Source of the DNA: Marchantia polymorpha subsp. ruderalis
Lineage: Eukaryota > Streptophyta > Marchantiopsida > Marchantiales > Marchantiaceae
Length of the DNA: 64,000 nucleotides
Assembly: GCA_037833965.1 (NCBI GenBank)
Contig: AP031351.1
Coordinates: 27,912,501 to 27,976,500 of the forward strand
Direction of reading: 5' to 3'
Below are positions 35,739 to 49,367 of the stretch, piece by piece. Positions within the stretch are counted from its first letter, which is position 1. Every line of letters begins with the position of its first letter. The position numbers were made by a program, and so were the translations under genes. Under the pieces are notes generated by a model that ran no database searches, had not been told where the DNA came from, and worked only from the letters and a program-made list of their open reading frames with translations.

Positions 35739-38700
35739 CCATAAGTATCTGCCTACATTTTGTACGTATGTATTCTGCCGTGAATCAGGACCACAATGGA
35801 ACCTTTGGACAGATTTTGCGGAAAGCTGTTAATCGGATTCCACTTACTGGAGGTAGATAGCCCCAGTTGAGGCTCTGAAGGGTTTGTAAAGTATGGACAT
35901 GTTGTCAGCTACCTTCGATGTTTGAGCAATCTCGACTCAGTGTTAGTCTCCCCAAAGCGAGGCATTTTCTTCGCCGTCTCCATTCGGAAGGTGGCTTTCT
36001 TATGGACGAGGAAGATGTGTAACTATGTAACTAGGGCTGTATATATGTTTCCAAGAAGCTATCAGGAGGTAAAATCGAGCATGAAAGATGCAAGAAGAAG
36101 CTCATTATTAGTGTCAGTTGTGTAGGAACTGTACTGAAGTGGGAGAGGATAATTGTTGCCAAGCAAGACCTCTCATTTGAGCCGAGAGGGTTGGTACTAC
36201 TCTTTGTCGGGAAAGTATGAAGAAAATTGATTAGAGAGCTCTGATATGCCACACATGACTATGACTTTGACACCGATGACTTATGTTTGCGTTTACGCCC
36301 TTAAACTTCACCATTTTGATCGGCATGGCTCCCCAACAGCGAATTTGTAATTCTGATCATCGAGATGTTCAAGAGTTTTGTCCACTGTGTGTCTTTTCTT
36401 GTATCAACATTTTCTGGGATTCCTGCACAGACCGAACGAGCCAGAAAACCTGACAAACCGTTCATCCATGCAGAAGTGTATGCCATTATGAAACTCTCGT
36501 GCCATTTCTTGTCATTTTTTGTGCTTCCTGGTTTCGGACTGACGGAAAACGCAAAAACTTTCATAAACAAAGTGGGGAATGGTAGCCTGAATCATGTGTA
36601 AAACTTGAATTCACAATGGACAGATGACTTGAAGTAGAATAGATCACGTTCTTACAGTCTGTGTTACGATCGAGTTTCATTTTTCTCCCTGTATGTTACA
36701 TAATTGGGCACATTGAAACGTTCTCTCTCTTCATCCTTCATCATGTCGATTAATTTATTATCTAGTTATTAATCTTATCATTTGGGGCAGTGTGGACATA
36801 AAACCTGAATCGAAGACCCATAAAGCCGAACAAGGGAAAATACAAATTGAGATGTGTCATAGATACACTATTGTGCTATCTCTCTGTACGTGCCTTCGCA
36901 GTAAGAAAGTAGAGGGCTAATGGGGTTGGAACTATTTTGGCATGATCCCAACGAACTTCATGTAGCAACTGTTTCATAAAAGGTGAGTCTTCTGCAAAGT
37001 AGGAAATCTGTCTTTGACCAGCTGATTTATGATAAAGTACTCGAATTAATACTTGGTCACACATGTCTCGCCCAACTTGGTTCTCTAGATACTCCGGATT
37101 CTCTATATCCTAGAGATTGATCCTTGGGGTCTTTCCCTTGTTTGTGGGTTTAGGTTGTATTGTGTTTTTTTAGCCTTTGGGTCCCGGGCTTGATCTATTA
37201 CCATTTATACAGTACACGAGTCTGACATTCGCCTTTTCTCTTCATATCTTGGATCACGAAAAGAATTTATTGAACAAAATTGTGTATGTGATTATATATA
37301 TATATATATATAATATTTATATACAATTTCTCTTTACTTTTTGTCTACGTGGTGGTTTCTTTTCAAGGCTCAGATAAACAAAAGCCGGAGCACATCAATT
37401 GGCACCAATTCCAAAATTCACCAAATTTGTACATGTTTCCTGATTTGGTAATATACCGATATAGATAATAATATACTTTCTCATCTTTACTGTCTGTGTA
37501 TTTCGTGGTTTTCTTCCATGCTCAGATGAACAAAAGCCAGAGCATTTAATATTAGCACCAACTCCAAAAGTTTCCCTGAGCCTCTCGAACTGCTCCTTTC
37601 TTAATGCTCTTAAGAGACCTTCATTCAACAAGTGCACAAACAAATACTTGAGATTTCCACAACACTTGTATGTAAATATGACAAAAGTTAGTCATTTGTC
37701 GGAACTTACAAACAGGGATTTCTCAAATAAATGAGAGTTCAGGATTTGATTGACTCCTGCTATTAAAATATTGGGAAAAAATTGTGAAGAGACTAGTATG
37801 GATTTATTGGTCTCCCGCATGCCATCTGAAAAACTTTTTGTCATGAAGATGAGCCTCTTTGGCAGCCCACAGTAGCTACCTGACCATGTAAGCAAGTGGA
37901 TGATACTAAGGTCCATGGGGCATCGACTACCTCTTTCCCTTTTCTTTTTGGACAACTTCCGCCCCATCATGGATTGAATAAATTTCATTCATTTTCATTG
38001 ATAATTAATAATGAATTGTCATTGAATGCGTTATTGATTATGCGATGCTTTATCCCTTCCTTTTCTGACAATATTATTGTTTCTTCTCACCTACACAACC
38101 AAGGAGCATTTTCAAATATAGTTTTGTAAGATCTACAAGACTCTCACCAAGAATCTATGCCAACTTTAAGTTACTAAGATTCTAAGCTACATAGACACAA
38201 ATAGCTTGGATTCCAGAACTTGACTAGAGAACAATTATCCATATTCTTGAACAGTAAACATTATATACTCTGAAGAATACATGGAAACAGTCAAGGTGTA
38301 CCAACATAGGCAAGAGGTCATTGTGAACCAGAATCATATTTCCGAAAAACTTCAGAACACACAACAAAATAAACTTCAGGGTGACGTTAACAGAGCACAC
38401 CATCAATAATAACCAAGCGAGCTAAACAGACTTCCTTCATGCACGTGAGGAAAAGAGGCCCAAAAACTACTTAGCATGTCGTTCCTTATCTTGTTATAGA
38501 TACTTATCTGCTGAAATCTCGCCATTATCATACCAGCTTTCTCAACACCAAATTACACTCTCTGCCTCAAAAAAAATGTTCGCTTCAAGAAAGGCCCCAA
38601 TTTATTTATTCCTAAATTTGTCTACTCCACATGAGTTTACTCTACGAGAGAAATGAGAATCTAATGGCTCGATGGAGGAAAATTATTGTGATGACGGTGT
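35739..38700. other. 3' region of the amine oxidase and intergenic space
   Basis: The first several hundred bases are probably 3'UTR, but no poly(A) site can be fixed. A (TA)n run lies at 37293-37312. A diverged direct repeat of about 80 bp is present at about 37340-37425 and 37493-37580 (shared GCTCAGATRAACAAAAGCC and AGCACCAA). No additional coding gene is supported; open frames are short and unmatched. Confidence 0.5.
37340..37580. repeat. Diverged direct repeat, two units about 155 bp apart
   Basis: Both units carry CGTGGTxTTCTT, GCTCAGATRAACAAAAGCCRGAGCA and GGCACCAAxTCCAAAA-type segments in the same order. They are about three-quarters identical by eye. Confidence 0.6.
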
Positions 38701-39439
38701 GATGTGCCAAACTGGCTCGGCCGGACCGAAAGGAGCGATGTTAAGAATCTGGGCAAGAAACAAAGCCCTCCCGGTGGCCGCAGCCCCGGTCCCGGTGCCG
38801 GTCACGGTCTTGTCTCGTTGGCTTGAGTAGGATCCGGTCATGCATTAAAGAGGCAGCGATATGAACTTCTGGAAACTCGAGAATAAAGTCATGCGGAATT
38901 TGACCCGCTGCTGCCGTGGATCCACCATCTAACCACGGTTAGTTGGCCCGGTGGAAAATTCCCTTGCGGATTGCAAGAACGCCAGACGGACTGTGGGCGC
39001 GGGGCGACGGGCAGGACGAAGGCGACAGCGCCTGCAGGGTCGGGGAACGACTTCTTCCTGCGGAGCCGTGTCGAGGGAGGAAGAGGTCGAAGCTCAAGGG
39101 AACGCGACGGGACGAGACGAGGCGAGGCTCGAGAGAAGGGAGGTGCGCTGGAGAGGAGAGGAGCTCGAGAGAGGCCATCGGGACGTGCAGAGCAGAGGCA
39201 GAGCAGAGCGGAACAGGCAGGGTCGGACGAAGCTTCGAACCGGAGGGACTCCCAAGATTGATCAGGCGATCGATCTGCGTGTTGGGAGTCTGACGAGGAC
39301 GAGCGCCGGGAGGAAGAGTGGTGTGAGTTGGAGTTGTTGTTGTTGTAGTTGTTGTTGTTTGGGGACGCGTTTGGAGTTAGGGAGAGGATGCGTGAGTAGG
39401 CCAAGTTGCTGACGAAGTCGCTCGTTTGGAGTCGGCAAA
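38701..39439 (+). promoter_or_regulatory. GC-rich promoter/5' leader of AP2M
   Basis: The sequence is GC-rich from about 38700 (GGTCCCGGTGCCGGTCACGG around 38790) and purine-rich from 39000 to 39200, like the leader of the amine oxidase gene. A GTTGTT-type run lies at about 39330-39360, just before the ATG. Long open frames here on both strands result from composition. The transcription start is not determinable. Confidence 0.45.
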
Positions 39440-42400
39440 ATGCCGGTGGCAGCTTCGGCAATCTACTTCTTGAATCTCAGAGGAGATGTCCTCATCAATC
39501 GGCTGTATCGAGATGATGTCGGGTAAGTTTCTGGTCGTGGCTATGCTGGAAATGCCGTTCTCTCTTTGTGTTTGTGTCTCCAACAGTCTACTGCTGAACT
39601 GTCTGCTGTAACTCTGAAGAGGAACAGATCGATCTAGAAGCTGTGATCTAGTGCGGATTTTTTTCACCTGAGACTTCTCTCTTTACCTTATCTCCGAGGC
39701 CTCGAGCTGAGCAAGACCTCTCAATTCTGGAAATTAGGTGTTTTGTCCGAGTGTCCCCCCCTTTCGCTGAGAATGGTCATTCCCTTGCAAGTAGGTCGCT
39801 CCTCACGTTCCTGCAGATGGTAGAAAGTTTCGAAAGTCATACTGCTATCGAAGTGTCCCAACTTGCTTCCGTTCTCAATTCCTACGGCTCTTCAGCATTT
39901 ATATCTTACAATTTACCTATAGTTTTAGTGGGTCGGATTTCTAATTGCACTCAAGACTTGTGTCAGCAGCTAAACGCTGCCACTTTTCCTTTGACTACAA
40001 ACGGTTCTGGCATTCTACCACGGTGTTCTCATCATCCACTATCATTTTAAACTCTTAAAATGCTCCTCAACAGTGTTGAGCTCTCCTGGAACTTAATTAT
40101 CGGAGAGTTACTTTTTGGTATAATGTCGTAGTCCATATTGCTCCAGGGTTGTCTTGTGGCAGTTTTTGATGCCGGTAAGAACAGTGGGTGCAGTGCAATG
40201 GAAAGTCTCTAAACAATATTTGTAGCTCAGGCTTGGTAAAGGTTTGGACCATGAAAGTGATGCCTATGTAGCTGATTATCAGATCATCTACGAGTAATTT
40301 TGGAACTATGTTCCATCCCGGACATCCATACCGGTATTCACTCGTAATATCTCTTCCAGGATATGCGATCCTGGAATAGGTTTTATGATTCGTAACGAAA
40401 TTCATTATTCGTGATCATAATGAAATGGATTCATAGCGTGTGCTTTCAGTTGGATTTTGTCCCCTACAGTGGACGGACACATACCTTTTCCGATATCTCA
40501 ATAAAAAATATGTACTGGATGCATATTGAACTCAATCATATGGAAGCTCTTTGAGGAAGAACAACTCACGCCTTGTCAACCCGAAGGCTGTTCCTATTTC
40601 TTTTGGTCTAAATATTAGAAGAGTCATACTGAAGAACTGCGTATCATTACACTTTATTAGAGGCCTCTGCCTTGAATAAATTGTACTCATCAGTATGTGC
40701 TCACCATGGCCTGAGTACCATACACCCGTTTTAGAGTGTTCTCATCGAAGGAAGTGCTAATGATACCTAGAGACATCGTCAGTTGTATGTTAGACATTTA
40801 TGCTAGTTGGAAGTCAAGGATAACAAGTTTGTGCTGCCCTGGGTCGATGCAGGGGGAACATGGTTGATGCTTTCCGAACACATATCATGCAGACAAAGGA
40901 CCTTGGTACCTGTCCGGTTCGGCAGATAGGTGGATGTTCTTTTCTGTACATGCGCATCAGCAATGTATATATTGTCACTGTGGTCAGCAGTAATGCGAAT
41001 GCAGCTTGTGCATTCAAGTTTGTCGTTGAGGTAAGCGGAAGGTTTCCTCTTCACTCCAACCACGACTATATAGTGTACTTGTTCGTATGATCTCGCAACC
41101 TCCTTACGTTTAAGATCTCCTTTGTTAGTATGTCGTTGTATTTAATTCTGCTCCATATCTTCTAAATTCAACAGGACCTCGAACAGTTTACTTCCCTAGT
41201 TAATATCGAACTCTCAGCACAGTGAGTGAGATAAGCTGTGAGTGAGGTGAAAGTGCATTTTCTAATATGTACTTTAGACCATGATCACAAACGGAAGCTT
41301 CTAGCATTTTCAAACGAGAGCGTTGTGGTACCGGTGTTGACGGTTTTTCAATTCAACCTTTATAATAGGCTTTTCCAAGCATGTTACATCCTTACCGCAT
41401 CCACCCATGAACTTTACTGTAACTTCGAATGAATTCTGCCTCAAATTTTCGAGTCACTGATTTTCTTACGATTTGTAGGTCATTAAAATTGATGTCAGCA
41501 TATTTGCGATGTGCTGGTTCGTTGCATAGGTTCGTCTTTCTTTGTGTCTGCCACATATTTGATTGAATGTTTTTGTACCTTGTTGCCACAGGCAGTTGCG
41601 CTTTTCAAGTCATACTTTGGGGGCGCATTTGATGAAGATGCCATTCGAAATAACTTTGTGCTTATTTATGAGCTTTTGGATGGTACGTGACCTCATCTTT
41701 GATTGAGATGCCCATTTGAAGTACTTTGTAAATGAGAAAATTCATAGAAGGCTTTGTAATTAGCATCTCACAATATATTGTCCAGAAAAGAAAAAAATGT
41801 CTACCTTCTCTACTTGGAAGTAATTATCTTTGGACAATGATACAATTGCTACATTACTTGATATACATTTATATATGTGTGTATTTGCTGAAGCCTTATC
41901 GGCTTTAGCGCACTAGGACCGTATACGTTCGTATTGTCTTCAACTCTTGAATTCCATGATTTGCAGAGATTATGGACTTTGGCTATCCTCAAAATCTATC
42001 ACCGGAAATTCTTAAGCTTTATATTACACAAGAAGGAGTCCGTTCTCCGTTTTCCACGAAGGTATGTCAAAGACTTGACATTATTTACCATTTCTAGTTT
42101 AAACAACGTTGGACCCAAATAGTTGACAAGAATGTTAACGAAGAATCTTTAAGCAGATTTTGTGTGATTGGTAACGTCATACGCTGGTGGGCTTTTCTCG
42201 GAATGTTGTCGAAGGCTTCAATCCTGGATTGCAGCCTCTGAAAATACTACAAGATTTCAGGTGTATTTGGAAGATCATGTTTTATGTACATCTAACTCTC
42301 TTCATTTGCCCCCTCTTGCGTTACAGCTCAAATTAGCTTGCTCTTCTTGAGTCAGTTGTGTCTCACACAAATGCTTATCACATCTTCCTGTTTTCGGTCT

Positions 42401-45360
42401 TAGCAATTACTTTAGTTTTTTCTCGGTACACATTATCAACCCTCATACAGTCGTGCGAAGGTTGCAACGAATCTGACAAATCCATTATCATACGTCTCTG
42501 TTCTTCCAGCCTCAGGACATGAGACCACCAGCAAATGCCACTTTACAAGTTACTGGAGCTGTTGGATGGCGGCGAGAGGGTCTTGTATACAAGAAGAATG
42601 AGGTCCAGTGCTTGCTCGTGCTTGCTGTGTTTTTTTGTCTTGTAAGATTTTACATGTGGAGACGTCAACATCATAGGCCTATTTTATGCCAGGGAAGTTA
42701 ACTACTTTAACTTGATATTCTATTTCAGGTCTTTTTGGACATTGTCGAAAGCGTGAATCTTCTTATGTCTCAAAAAGGTATGACTGATCGGTCTTTTCTT
42801 CGAAGATTTGTTTAGATAATGCATTCATCTGTATAGGTTCTACCATCTCTATGTGAAATGTATCATACCTCGAATTGGATTGATCTTTTTTGTAAAGTCA
42901 TATATGGGAGATGTCTTTCTGTTGGTGTCTAACGATGCGTTAAATTCTTTCAATATGGTTAATGGGTTTTATCTGAGAGAGCTGTGTGTGCGTCTATGTA
43001 TGTCCACCGTTACGCATTTTATACCGTCAGTGTCGCTCTTCAGTTTGTCAGTCACAGCAGTTTTTAGAACATTATTTGTGTAAAACCCTGAAGAGTACTG
43101 GAGCATATCGTTCGTTCTACATCGGACCCACAATGTGCAGGTAATACATTGCGTTGCGACGTTACTGGGAAGATTCTCATGAAGTGTTTTTTATCGGGAA
43201 TGCCTGACTTGAAGCTGGGTCTCAATGATAAAATTGGGCTGGAGAAAGAGGCACAGGCGAAGGCTCGACCTTCAAGAAGGTGTGGTTCCTCGTACAACAG
43301 CTCACAATAGATATTCTTGCGCTGGTTGTTTAAGGTGGAACGCACTTGGTTCTATTAGGTTCTATTATTTCTGACTACAAAATCAAAATTCAAAACCTGG
43401 TGGGCAGTGTCTGGTTTTCGTACTGGTAGTGCATTTAATAAAGTTCAGATACTTACTTTCTTGTCAGCAGTGTCAGAGATGGAAGGGGATTATCTTGATG
43501 CAGTCAAAGTTTGACTTCTGTTTGGACAAAAAAAGAAGAAAGTTTCACCAGGAAGAATTTTTAGCATACTGATTGTTCCATCCTTAGTCTGGAGGGTCAA
43601 GTGACAATAGTCTACCGTTTTTAAGGTTCTAGACACTATGGTCTGAATTAAATTAAGGTTAGTGATAATTTTGCTTGCCGAATTTGCGTGTTTTTTTGGC
43701 AGTGGCAAGACAATTGAACTGGATGATGTCACATTTCATCAGTGTGTGAATCTCACTCGGTTCAACACAGAGAAGACCGTCAGCTTTGTTCCTCCCGATG
43801 GAGAGTTCGAACTAATGAAGTAAGCTGTTGTTCAAACTGGAGAACTTGTATACTTGCTTGTTTCTTATCCTATTAAACAAGAGCTCCTGATGGCAACCAA
43901 ATATAAACAATGACTGCGGAAACTTTTAAATCCCTGCTGTTGTTTGTTCAGGCTTCCATGGACAGTCTTGGTTTTAATAACTTCTCTTTTGGACTTTTCA
44001 GATATCGTATAACTGAGGGAATCAATCTTCCATTTCGCGTTCTTCCTAGTATCAAGGAACTTGGTCGTACTCGCATGGAAGTTAATGTGAAGGTGTGCAC
44101 TCAATTGGTTTGTGAGCATGAGCATAGTTTGGAGCATGAGTTTGTGATTTGTATCCAGACCATAACTTCTTTGAACTTTTCTGAGCATTAGATCTTCTTT
44201 TTCGATTCTAACTTCCTTGGATCGTCTAGTATGTTGCGAGCTAATGAAAGCTGCAAGTGAAGTTTATATTGAACACTCGAACTGCTCTGCCACGCATATT
44301 TACTGAGACGTCAGTATCCCTCTTCCTCTCAGGTGAAAAGTTTGTTCGGTGCCAAGATGTTTGCCTTAGGGGTAGTTGTTAAGGTCCCAGTGCCGAAACA
44401 CACTGCGAAAGCGAACTTCCAAGTTACCGCTGGTCGTGCAAAATATAACGCTGCGTTGGACTGCCTTGTTTGGAAGTAAGTTACTTCGTCTATATTGCAG
44501 TTTTATGCAGTTGGAAGCAGTTTTCTTTGAGATTCCGTACCGCGGACTTGTGGGCATGTCTGGATTTCACTGCAAATCATCCTCCTACGTTTGACTAAAT
44601 TTATTAAATCAGCCTCAGATATAATGTAAGTGTGGTTTATGTCTTGTTTGTTACCCAGGGTGAGGAAATTCCCAGGAGGACAGACTGAGCTGACAATGAG
44701 TGCCGAGGTTGAGCTTATTTCAACAATGGTGGAAAAGAAATCATGGACCCGGCCTCCAATTCAGATGGAATTCCAGGTCTGTACCTGGAATTTTGTACCT
44801 GGAGCCTGGTCTCAAACTGTTTTGAGACCAGGCTCCTAAAACTTGTGATGACAGGATATTTTTTGAATGTTTTCATGTCATTTTATCTCTGGAGTTGGTT
44901 CTTTAGAATCATAAGTTCTGAACTTTTCGCTTTTAGAAATTCATTTCTTTGGTGACAGGCATTTAGCATGGGCCAAATTGTGTTCGTTGACAAATGAGCC
45001 GTTTAGAAAATTGTCAGATTTCGTGAGTTGTATAACTACTCTTCGTATTTTGGTGATCAGCGAACCTATTTCAGACTAATAATTTGCTCGCGGCTTTACT
45101 TCGCAAATGCAGGTTCCAATGTTCACAGCTTCTGGTCTAAGAGTGAGGTTTTTGAAGGTAAAGCATCTAGTACATTGAAAGTTGTTTCTCGACTTGGGTC
45201 GGTTGGCTGGGTTCCATTACTTGTTTGTCACTGCGTCGTCAAATAGGTGCTCTTTCTAACAATGATGATTGTGAAGCAGGTTTGGGAGAAGAGCGGATAC
45301 AGTACAGTTGAGTGGGTACGTTATATCACCAGAGCAGGATCTTACGAGATTCGTTGCTGA
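39440..45360 (+). CDS. AP2M: AP-2 complex subunit mu (mu2-adaptin), 13 coding exons
   Basis: Coding exons: 39440-39522, 40853-41030, 41592-41682, 41967-42061, 42510-42602, 42729-42777, 43141-43279, 43703-43819, 44002-44092, 44333-44475, 44659-44776, 45113-45157, 45280-45360. All introns are GT-AG; total 1323 bp, 440 residues, the usual length. The N-terminus [20 protein letters not shown] begins the longin-like domain (1 to about 140). A linker carries Thr164 in QVTG, the site equivalent to the AAK1-phosphorylated Thr156 of mammals. The mu-homology domain (about 175-440) keeps Phe182 and Asp184 (VFLD) and Trp426/Arg428 (WVR), which bind Tyr-x-x-hydrophobic cargo signals. It ends in YEIRC. The product works in the clathrin adaptor AP-2 at the plasma membrane. 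Intron 1 is 1330 bp. The copy looks intact. Confidence 0.97.
44801..44836. repeat. Perfect 16-bp hairpin in AP2M intron 11
   Basis: GGAGCCTGGTCTCAAA (44801-44816), loop CTGT, then its exact reverse complement (44821-44836). It starts 24 bases after the 5' splice site of intron 11. The upstream GTACCTGGA is itself duplicated (about 44781 and 44796). Confidence 0.85.
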
Positions 45361-46860
45361 TACATCTAATCCAGGATTACTTGGTAGGTTTAGAATGAAA
45401 AAAGTACATTTAGAGTAGGTACAAGCATTCTTCGTGAGCTCAGCTCACCCTTGGACGTTTCTCTTTGTACAAGCTTGTGTTCCACCTCAAGTCATGTCTT
45501 TTACACCGTATGTGTAGCTGCAAGGGTAGCTATAATAATGCACAACTAGGGGCGGGAACTTTGTAAAGGATGCACATGTATTTTAACCATGGCCTAGGGT
45601 TCTAATTTTACATCATAAACACAATCTGGAGCCGCTGGGTACTACAGAGCTGACTTCATGCCTTCCACATGGATAGTTCACCGAGCGATATTTGGGCAGT
45701 CCAGGTACAAGCAGGTGTGGTGAACTAGCTTTCTGTAAGGGCCGTGTATAATTTTCTTAGTACCTACCGCCACGTAGATACTGGGAGGGCAGACTTACAT
45801 GGTTATTTCTTATGTCTACATCAGGTTTCACTGATGGGATTTAGTGTAGTTTAGGGTGTTCACTAACTTATTTTTGTGACTTAAGTCACTTGAACTAGTC
45901 AGTATGTGTTCATCCGAATTCATATGTTGTTGCAATGCTACTTCTTGAATCTACTTGCCTGAAGGTCTGGAATTGTGCATTTAATACATCCGCTAATCGC
46001 GCAACTGTCACGTTCATTCAGTTACACGTCGTCGTTCTTCACACAGATCTTGAGGGTATCGAATATGTACTCTTCCATATAATAATTGTGTCCAGCCTTT
46101 GTCCAAGTAATGTCTGTAAGGTTTGTTGTCACGTATGAGTTTGGCCCCGTCTATCAGGTTGTAGCATTGTGCAGAGAAAGCACAACCAAGAGTCTTTCCT
46201 CCTGGTTAGAAAGATGTAATTCAAGGACTTTCCCCCGTCATTTGAGGGCTGAAATGAAGGTCTGGTGGCCACGAAGTAGACCACTTGAACGCCTATCGGA
46301 TGTTTGCAGTTGTTCATTATTCTATTGTTGACGGCCCATATACAGTGTATAAATCGGCAATATTTAGATTTTTGTGGGAGATGGAAGGTACCTACTTATG
46401 TCGTGTCCATCTATTTAATAGTATATCTGATGGTGTGATTTCCATTGCGTCCTATGTTAAGATATACGGGGAATGTCAAAGTTGAAATTTCTACGTATAT
46501 GAAAACATATGCCTCGCTATATGAAAACATATGCCTCGATGCGCTTCGAAAGTACATCGAGTAAATTACAGATCTTCATATGACGGCAAAGTTCATACTA
46601 CGTTTTTGAGCAGTGCACAGCGCTACAGGCTCACTAGACTAGTGCACTACATATGCAAGTTGTTTCATCTACATGACCACTTAAACACTGTATGCAAAGG
46701 GAACCAAGATACCAGAGAGCGGCGCACCTTGTCGTTGATACCCAGAGGTGATAACCTCAGCTCATGTACATGGACTAATGAATGGACTAATGACACCGTT
46801 TTTCAATGCAAATGATCATCATCTCTTTATTAATATCTCAATCTTCAAGAATGAATGATT
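45361..46860. other. 3' region of AP2M and intergenic space
   Basis: Probably 3'UTR at first, then intergenic sequence of balanced composition. It contains two tandem copies of a 22-bp unit at 46496-46539. No further coding gene is supported. Composition switches sharply to AT-rich near 46800-46870. Confidence 0.45.
46496..46539. repeat. 22-bp unit repeated twice in tandem
   Basis: Units 46496-46517 and 46518-46539 are identical except for the last base. Both contain TATATGAAAACATATGCCTCG minus the final position. Confidence 0.85.
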
Positions 46861-47199
46861 GATCTAAAAGTCCTGATATTCTAGTTGAACTTTTTTATTG
46901 ATTTCCATCATTTAGAGTAAATGCTTGAGGCTCGTAAATAAAAACTTATCACTCAAATTTATTATCTTTGGAAATTTATGCATCTGAAATTTGTTTCATT
47001 TTATTCATATTATATCATTGATTATATAATGATCAATTTTTCTTTCAACAACATTGGCAAATGTAGAATTATTTTTGTTTGAAAATTCTTTCACAATCTA
47101 AATTTATTGAAATAAATAATTTTATTAAAAATAATTTTAAATTATTCTAGATTATATAGTTTATAATCTTTTTATAATATATACAAGTAAATAATGTTT

Positions 47200-48150
47200 T
47201 ATTGGATGTAGTATTCAATTTCGTCATATTATTTTCGATGTGAGAAAATAAACTATATAATCAAAGATTTTCAAATAATTATAATTAATCATTTGTTTGT
47301 TATTTAATTGAAATTAGTTATCAAAAAACTGATAACTAATTGAATAAAAATAGAAAAAAATTATCAAATACATTGTAACATTAATAAATTAAGCAAAAAA
47401 TTCATATGATCAACCAGATGAATTTAACATACTGAAGTACTCCAACATTATTTGATTGAATTGCTTAAAAAACAACCTTCTATTGCAAAATATAAACTTT
47501 GGCGAGATGACAAAGAATACTCTACTTTTTGTAATAATTCCAAAATTACTAAGAAGTATATATTTTGTCATTTTTTGTACTTAAATATCTCAATTTGAAT
47601 TTAACACCTTACAATTGTGTATGAAAATACCCACAAAAATCTTCAATAATCGTCAATGAATGATATATAGTAAATCTTCTAAAAAATGAATCTTTCAAAT
47701 AGACTTTCCACATGTCACTATGAACATATTCAAATAACTCCTTGAAAATATGAGTTTGAACATCAAATGCTTATCATAACACAACATTTGCAAAACTTCA
47801 AAAACTTACAAGTTTTATATTATATATAATATAACTTGTTTGAAGTCATAATATAAACTTACGTTTGTTACTTCAAACTGCAAAACTTATACAACAATTT
47901 CTTTTCATCTAGGAGAAATGTTTACTTATTACTTATGTGTCACAGTCTATAATGTCATCCATGAGACATCTCAGTTCAAAATTTATTAAAGTTGACTTAA
48001 TCATATATGGTAGTGACATCTAGCAGATTTAGATTGTTGTGATTATCACTAAACATAATCTTATCGTAAATTTTTACCTCAAGCATTTTTATTCCTTAGA
48101 GCTCCACTCAAGATCTTTTGAATCTAACATTCCAAAAAAAAATCAAATTC
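47200..48150 (-). mobile_element. Second copia integrase-region remnant
   Basis: Segments 47200-47320 and 47560-47760 align in order with 3520-3640 and 3865-4085 of the copia remnant at the left end. The minus strand near 47660-47640 resembles a degraded F-I-D-D-Y integrase segment. No frame survives. The RT part is missing; the remnant fades out towards the AP2M side. Confidence 0.5.
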
Positions 48151-48169
48151 TTTTTTATACATAACCTAA

Positions 48170-48572
48170 AGTAACACTAGGATATAGAGATAAATTCACT
48201 TGAAAATGAAAAATAAACTCTGAGGATAAGATACATTGAATAATTTTCCTTTTCCTTATATAGATATTTCAAACGCATACAATAAATTAGAATGTTCTTT
48301 CCACAAACAAATTCCCTCATAGTGGAGTGATGACATGTTGGATATATCTAGTAAGTACACTAATGATTGACGTGTCGTTTCCAACCAATACACTAATTAT
48401 CACATTTGATCTTTATTTAACAAACACACGGATTGATGACGTGTTGCTTCCAACTAATCCACTAACTAGCACACGACTTTCTGACATAAAATTATAGATA
48501 TTACACTATCATCTATTTTATTCAATCTTGAGTAACATTTACTTTAATTTTAACTAACTAAAGATGATAACA
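48170..48572 (-). repeat. 403-bp LTR related to the gypsy LTR at 7279-7680
   Basis: It starts TGTTATCATCTTTAGTTA and ends CCTAGTGTTAC on the minus strand. It aligns with the 402-bp LTR at 7.3 kb over its full length, including the central CACGGATTGATGACGTGTTG region. No primer-binding site follows it, so it is a 3' LTR or a solo LTR. Confidence 0.65.
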
Positions 48573-49367
48573 CCTCATTTGAATTAATGTATGTTTGAAT
48601 ATATCAAACGTTTGAATTTTAATAGATTCAATATCATCAGTCTTGGCGGCCTTGGCATAACTCATCTAGGTTAGATCAATTCATGACAACTTCAAGCTAT
48701 AAAAGTAACAAAAAATTTTGTTTTGGTCATTCAACAAATGAACAGTATTGATGGATCAATAAAATCTTAGCATTCTCATTCAGTCTTGTTTTGACTTCTT
48801 GTGTTTTGCGTCCGCCTATCTCCTTGCTTGATTGTAGCCAAGCTACCCAGTCTTAGTTCAACCTTGCATGATCAATAACAAGATTGCGCTCAAATTGCAA
48901 ACTAATTCCAAAAAGAAAAATGTCAACCGTATGCAAACTTCAAAACTTGAATGTGAGTGCAGTTTTGCCAATGATTGGGTTGAAAAGATATCTTGATCTT
49001 GAATTAATTAAATCAAATTGACATGACAGACATGTCATCATTCAAAAGTAACGATGTTGTCCGTTGGGATTGAGTTAAGCTTGTAAAAAACATGCTCTAT
49101 GAATGCAAAACGCTGTAAGCTAGTCAACATAGCTTAGAAATCTGACTTTTGCAAATGCAATGTGATTCTTTGTTTTTGCAAACCTTTGACACATTCATAA
49201 ACATGGCTTGAAATTTCACTTACGACTACAATAAAAATCCATCAAGACTGTGTAAACATCTCACGAATTGGCACAAAAGCATCAATTTAATCAAAATAAG
49301 CCATGATTTCAGATAATCATTTGACAAAAAATTGTGATACGCATGACATTGAGGTCATAAAAAATTT
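48573..49367. other. Repeat-derived spacer, no gene seen
   Basis: AT-rich sequence between the LTR and the gag fragment. It is probably retroelement interior, without diagnostic motif. Confidence 0.35.

Noticed and set aside
37293..37312. Alternating TA run as a regulatory or replication element
   Set aside because: It is an ordinary dinucleotide microsatellite with no associated motif.
38889..39461. 190-codon minus-strand frame antisense to the AP2M leader and start
   Set aside because: It is a shadow of the GC-rich leader, containing translated simple repeats (poly-Asn, poly-Ser).
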